A DNA stretch of 64,000 bases from Diplolepis rosae. Lineage: Eukaryota > Arthropoda > Insecta > Hymenoptera > Diplolepididae. The DNA lies in NCBI GenBank assembly GCA_030998225.1, contig JAPYXD010000391.1:2542001-2606000 (forward strand), in the 5' to 3' direction. A program made the position numbers and the translations under genes. Below are positions 61,690 to 64,000 of the stretch, piece by piece. How positions within the stretch are numbered: the stretch's first letter is position 1; the number at the start of each line of letters is the position of its first letter. The notes below the pieces were generated by a model that was given only the letters and a program-made list of their open reading frames with translations, did not search any database and had not been told where the DNA came from.

Positions 61690-63300
61690 ATAGGAGTTTT
61701 AAAATGTAATGTTGTTATAAATGGCTTAAGATTGCTTTCGAAATAGTTTTCATACAAATAATTCAAAAATATATATATACATATTTTAGAATAGTTTTAT
61801 AATAGTTTAGGAAAAATAGTTCAAACAAATGTGAATAATGTTATAAATTGTTTAAGAATGCTTTCGAAACAGTTTTCTGACAAATAGTTCAATAGTATAT
61901 TACGACCCTAGGCCAGAAAGTTTGAGTTCCTGGCGTATGTGTTATAAATGCCGAGGCGAAGCCGAGGCATTCATATTATCACATACGCCAGGGTATCCAA
62001 CATTCTGGCTGTGGGTCGTATACTATTTTTCTTGAACTCCAGCCGAAAGTACGCCCAAAACCGAGGCGAAGCCGAGGTTTTGTAGGGGGCAGGGGGAAGT
62101 CCACCCGACTTTTGCAAAACTGAGGCGAAGCCGAGGTTTTTGCTGGTCGGGGCGTTCAATAGAAACTTTAAAATAAATTTCAATCATACAATAACTGCAA
62201 AAAAAATTGAAAGTCAAAAATTTTTTTTAAATTAACAGTGACTTTAACATCACACATCCAGTAATACTAATCTTATTACAATAATTATTATTACTTTTAT
62301 TAATATAATTATTAATATAAAATAAACCGTCTACATAAATTTTTTGTTTTTATTTTTAAGAGTTACTCTTTCGTGCAATTGCATGAAGTCACATTAAATT
62401 AAATTAAACAAACGAATTAAACGATGAATTTAGCGACACTACTGAGCCGAAAAAAACAAAAAAAGGCCACAAAAGTCGTTCTTTCTGGAGTGAAATGCGC
62501 CCGGGAGGACCGTACTTTCGGCTAGGAGATAAAGAAAAAATATTTATATTCATATTTCAACATAGTTTTTTAAAATAGCTTAGGTAAAACAGTTCATACA
62601 AATCCCTAATAGCCTCAACCAATTCTGGTTTGTGAATTATATTGTTATAAATTGTTCAAGAATGCTTTCAAAATAGTTTTCAGACAAATAGTTCAAAAAA
62701 TATATATATATATTTCAACATAGTTTTATGATAGTTTATGAAAAATAGTTCAAACAAATGTGAATATTGTTATAAATTGTTCAAGAATGCTTTGAAAATA
62801 GTTTTCAGACAAATAGTTCATAAATATATACATACATATTTCAACATAGTTTTATAATAGCCTAGGAAAAATATTTCAAATACATGTGAATATTGTTTAA
62901 AAAAGATTTTTAAGAATGCTTTCGAAATAGTTTTCAGACATATATTCAAAAATATATATATACATATTTCAACATAGTTTGAAAATAGTTTAGGAAAAAT
63001 AGTCCAAACAAATCCCTAATAGCTTCAACCAATTCAGTTGTGTGAATTATATTGTTATAAATTGTACAATAATGCTTTCAAAATAGTTTCAGATAAATAG
63101 TTCAAAAATATATATATACATATTTCAACAGTTTTAAAATAGTTTATGAAAAATAGTTCAATCAAATCCCTAATAGCCTCAACAAATTCAGTTTTGCGAA
63201 TTTATTTGTAGACGCCGGTATGTAGAAGAAATGCAAAAATGTGAATATTTTTATACATAGCTTATAAATAGTATTAAAATAGTTTCGGAAAAAATTATTT
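61690..63300 (+). repeat. Tandem array derived from PLE 5' sequence
   Basis: Variants of GTTATAAATTGTTCAAGAAT plus GCTTTCGAAATAGTTTTCAG, ACAAATAGTTCAAAAATATA, CATATTTCAACATAGTTTTA and (in some) AATCCCTAATAGCCTCAACC recur at about 61,714, 61,847, 62,643, 62,770, 62,900 and 63,053, with units of roughly 125-165 bp. A single counterpart lies in the PLE at 58,456-58,545. It is interrupted by the hairpin-rich insert at 61,893-62,530. No gene. Confidence 0.8.
61893..62530. other. Hairpin-rich insert with three covarying CCGAGGCGAAGCCGAGG motifs
   Basis: 61,893-62,024 folds as nested stems: outer ATAGTATA-ACGACCC/GGCCAGAA with its complement, middle CCTGGCGTATGTG (61,929-61,941) with CACATACGCCAGG (61,980-61,992), inner AATGCC...GGCATT. 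The inner core recurs at 62,057-62,081 with AAAACC...GGTTTT and at 62,116-62,140 with AAAACT...GGTTTT. AGCCGAAAGTACG (62,041) pairs with CGTACTTTCGGCT (62,511). It is GC-rich against an AT-rich array and has no ORF of note. Confidence 0.75.
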
Positions 63301-63500
63301 AAAAGATAGCCTTAATTGTCCATACCAGGCTATCCATATTCAGCTTCGCACCAGAGAATATATCCAAACTTTCCTTCTTTTATTTGATATATCAAGTACT
63401 CCTTTTGTGCCATAGTTTAAATACTCCAGTAACTCCGAGAAATTATGTGAAATTAGCGACAGCAACCTTTTTTGTATTTTCTAGATTTTAATAAATATCA

Positions 63501-63532
63501 CTGATGAGGGCTCCGATCAGAGCCGAAACGTT
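63501..63532 (+). ncRNA. Hammerhead ribozyme-like motif, class 2
   Basis: CTGATGAG 63,501-63,508, stem II GGCTC/GAGCC, GAAACGTT 63,525-63,532, within an 80-bp block identical to the palindrome arm at 28,560-28,640. Flanks diverge after TTGACTTAATCAT. Confidence 0.6.
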
Positions 63533-63560
63533 TGATTAAATTTGACTTAATCATAATATT

Positions 63561-64000
63561 ACGAGGTCAGCGAATTAGCTCTCTCTGTACCAAGACCAAA
63601 AGGCAGCGGTAGAAATGCAGGAGGAGCGGGGAGAAGCAAGTATAAAAGGTTGCTCATTATCACCACCTCTATTTAAGTCATACTCAGACCGTCCTGTTGG
63701 AACCACGAGATGTCGATGTTCAACTCCTGCATTTTTGGAAAAAAAATACATTCACCGTAACAGCATCTCCTTTCTCATTTCAAAAGAAGGATGGACCGAT
63801 GATGCCAACGGTATCATCGGTACACATCGAAGATGTGTACTCCACATCAAACAGTCAATTTTAATAGATGCAATAGGATCTCAAGATATTGTCTTGGATT
63901 GGTCTCATTTCATATACGGCAATTTTGTTTGTCATCGCCGAACGAATGGCCTGCTCAGAAGGTCGATTATGTCGACCGTAAGTGTGTGTGTCATTAGACA
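63561..64000. other. Non-coding end of window, with a promoter-like TATA box
   Basis: TATAAAAGG at about 63,641-63,649 is followed by pyrimidine/CA-rich sequence and TCAGACCG at about 63,685, similar in layout to the LTR promoters in this window. The sequence is less AT-rich than its neighbours. It could be a truncated LTR; the element runs off the edge. Confidence 0.3.

Noticed and set aside
61690..63300. CRISPR-like array
   Set aside because: Units are contiguous tandem repeats of 125-165 bp with no unique spacers, in a eukaryotic setting.

Overview
This 64-kb window is AT-rich, repeat-dense eukaryotic DNA, most likely from an insect. The evidence is the repeat content: envelope-carrying Ty3/gypsy (errantivirus-type) elements, mariner-family DNA transposons, Penelope-like elements (PLEs) with GIY-YIG endonucleases and hammerhead-type motifs, an R1-like LINE, pogo-like and Mutator-like (MULE) transposases, and foldback elements. 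I cannot name the species. There is no bacterial-style operon, rRNA gene or CRISPR array. Almost every coding stretch belongs to a mobile element, and most are broken by stops, frameshifts, deletions or later insertions.

Layout: (1) 0.5-9.9 kb, plus strand: errantivirus-like element A with gag, a degenerate protease, RT plus gypsy-type RNase H, an AT-hook linker, a second RNase H of the cellular RNase H1 type, a pre-integrase module, integrase and a frameshifted envelope gene. (2) 10-15.7 kb: a long LTR-like repeat, a decayed gypsy element D, and inverted PLE ends with a hammerhead motif. (3) 15.7-18.1 kb: a complete-ended mariner-type element (DD41D by my count). (4) 18.1-24.3 kb: remnant errantivirus B (gag, protease trace, env) with a solo LTR and a minus-strand ORF with a signal-peptide-like segment. 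(5) 26.3-27.7 kb: a possible spliced host-type gene, minus strand. (6) 28.2-34.4 kb: a palindrome carrying hammerhead motifs on both arms, an LTR-like segment, a satellite-like tandem array invaded by a deleted copy of the DD41D element, and two internally deleted R1-like LINEs bounded by microsatellites. (7) 34.9-42.6 kb: PLE endonuclease, deleted mariner-type transposase, gypsy element E (minus strand), a tRNA-like sequence, and a MULE relic. (8) 42.8-47.3 kb: two foldback elements, one invaded by a DD34D mariner. (9) 48.3-54.1 kb: errantivirus C (minus strand), invaded by a second DD41D-type element. (10) 54.1-56.9 kb: a pogo-like element split by a solo LTR. (11) 57.6-63.6 kb: PLE fragments with hammerhead motifs, an unclassified TIR element with GGGCCC subterminal motifs and a 2-bp TC target duplication, a tandem array related to PLE 5' sequence, and a hairpin-rich insert.

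Element A is close to a full errantivirus gene set: Gag builds the particle, Pol copies and integrates the genome, and Env is a membrane fusion protein. Each module carries visible damage, so this copy is presumably dead. Errantivirus C independently preserves the AT-hook linker and pre-integrase module seen in A, so those are family features. The nesting gives relative ages: C is older than the DD41D element inside it, the pogo-like element is older than its solo LTR, the PLE is older than the TC element, and the tandem array is older than its mariner.
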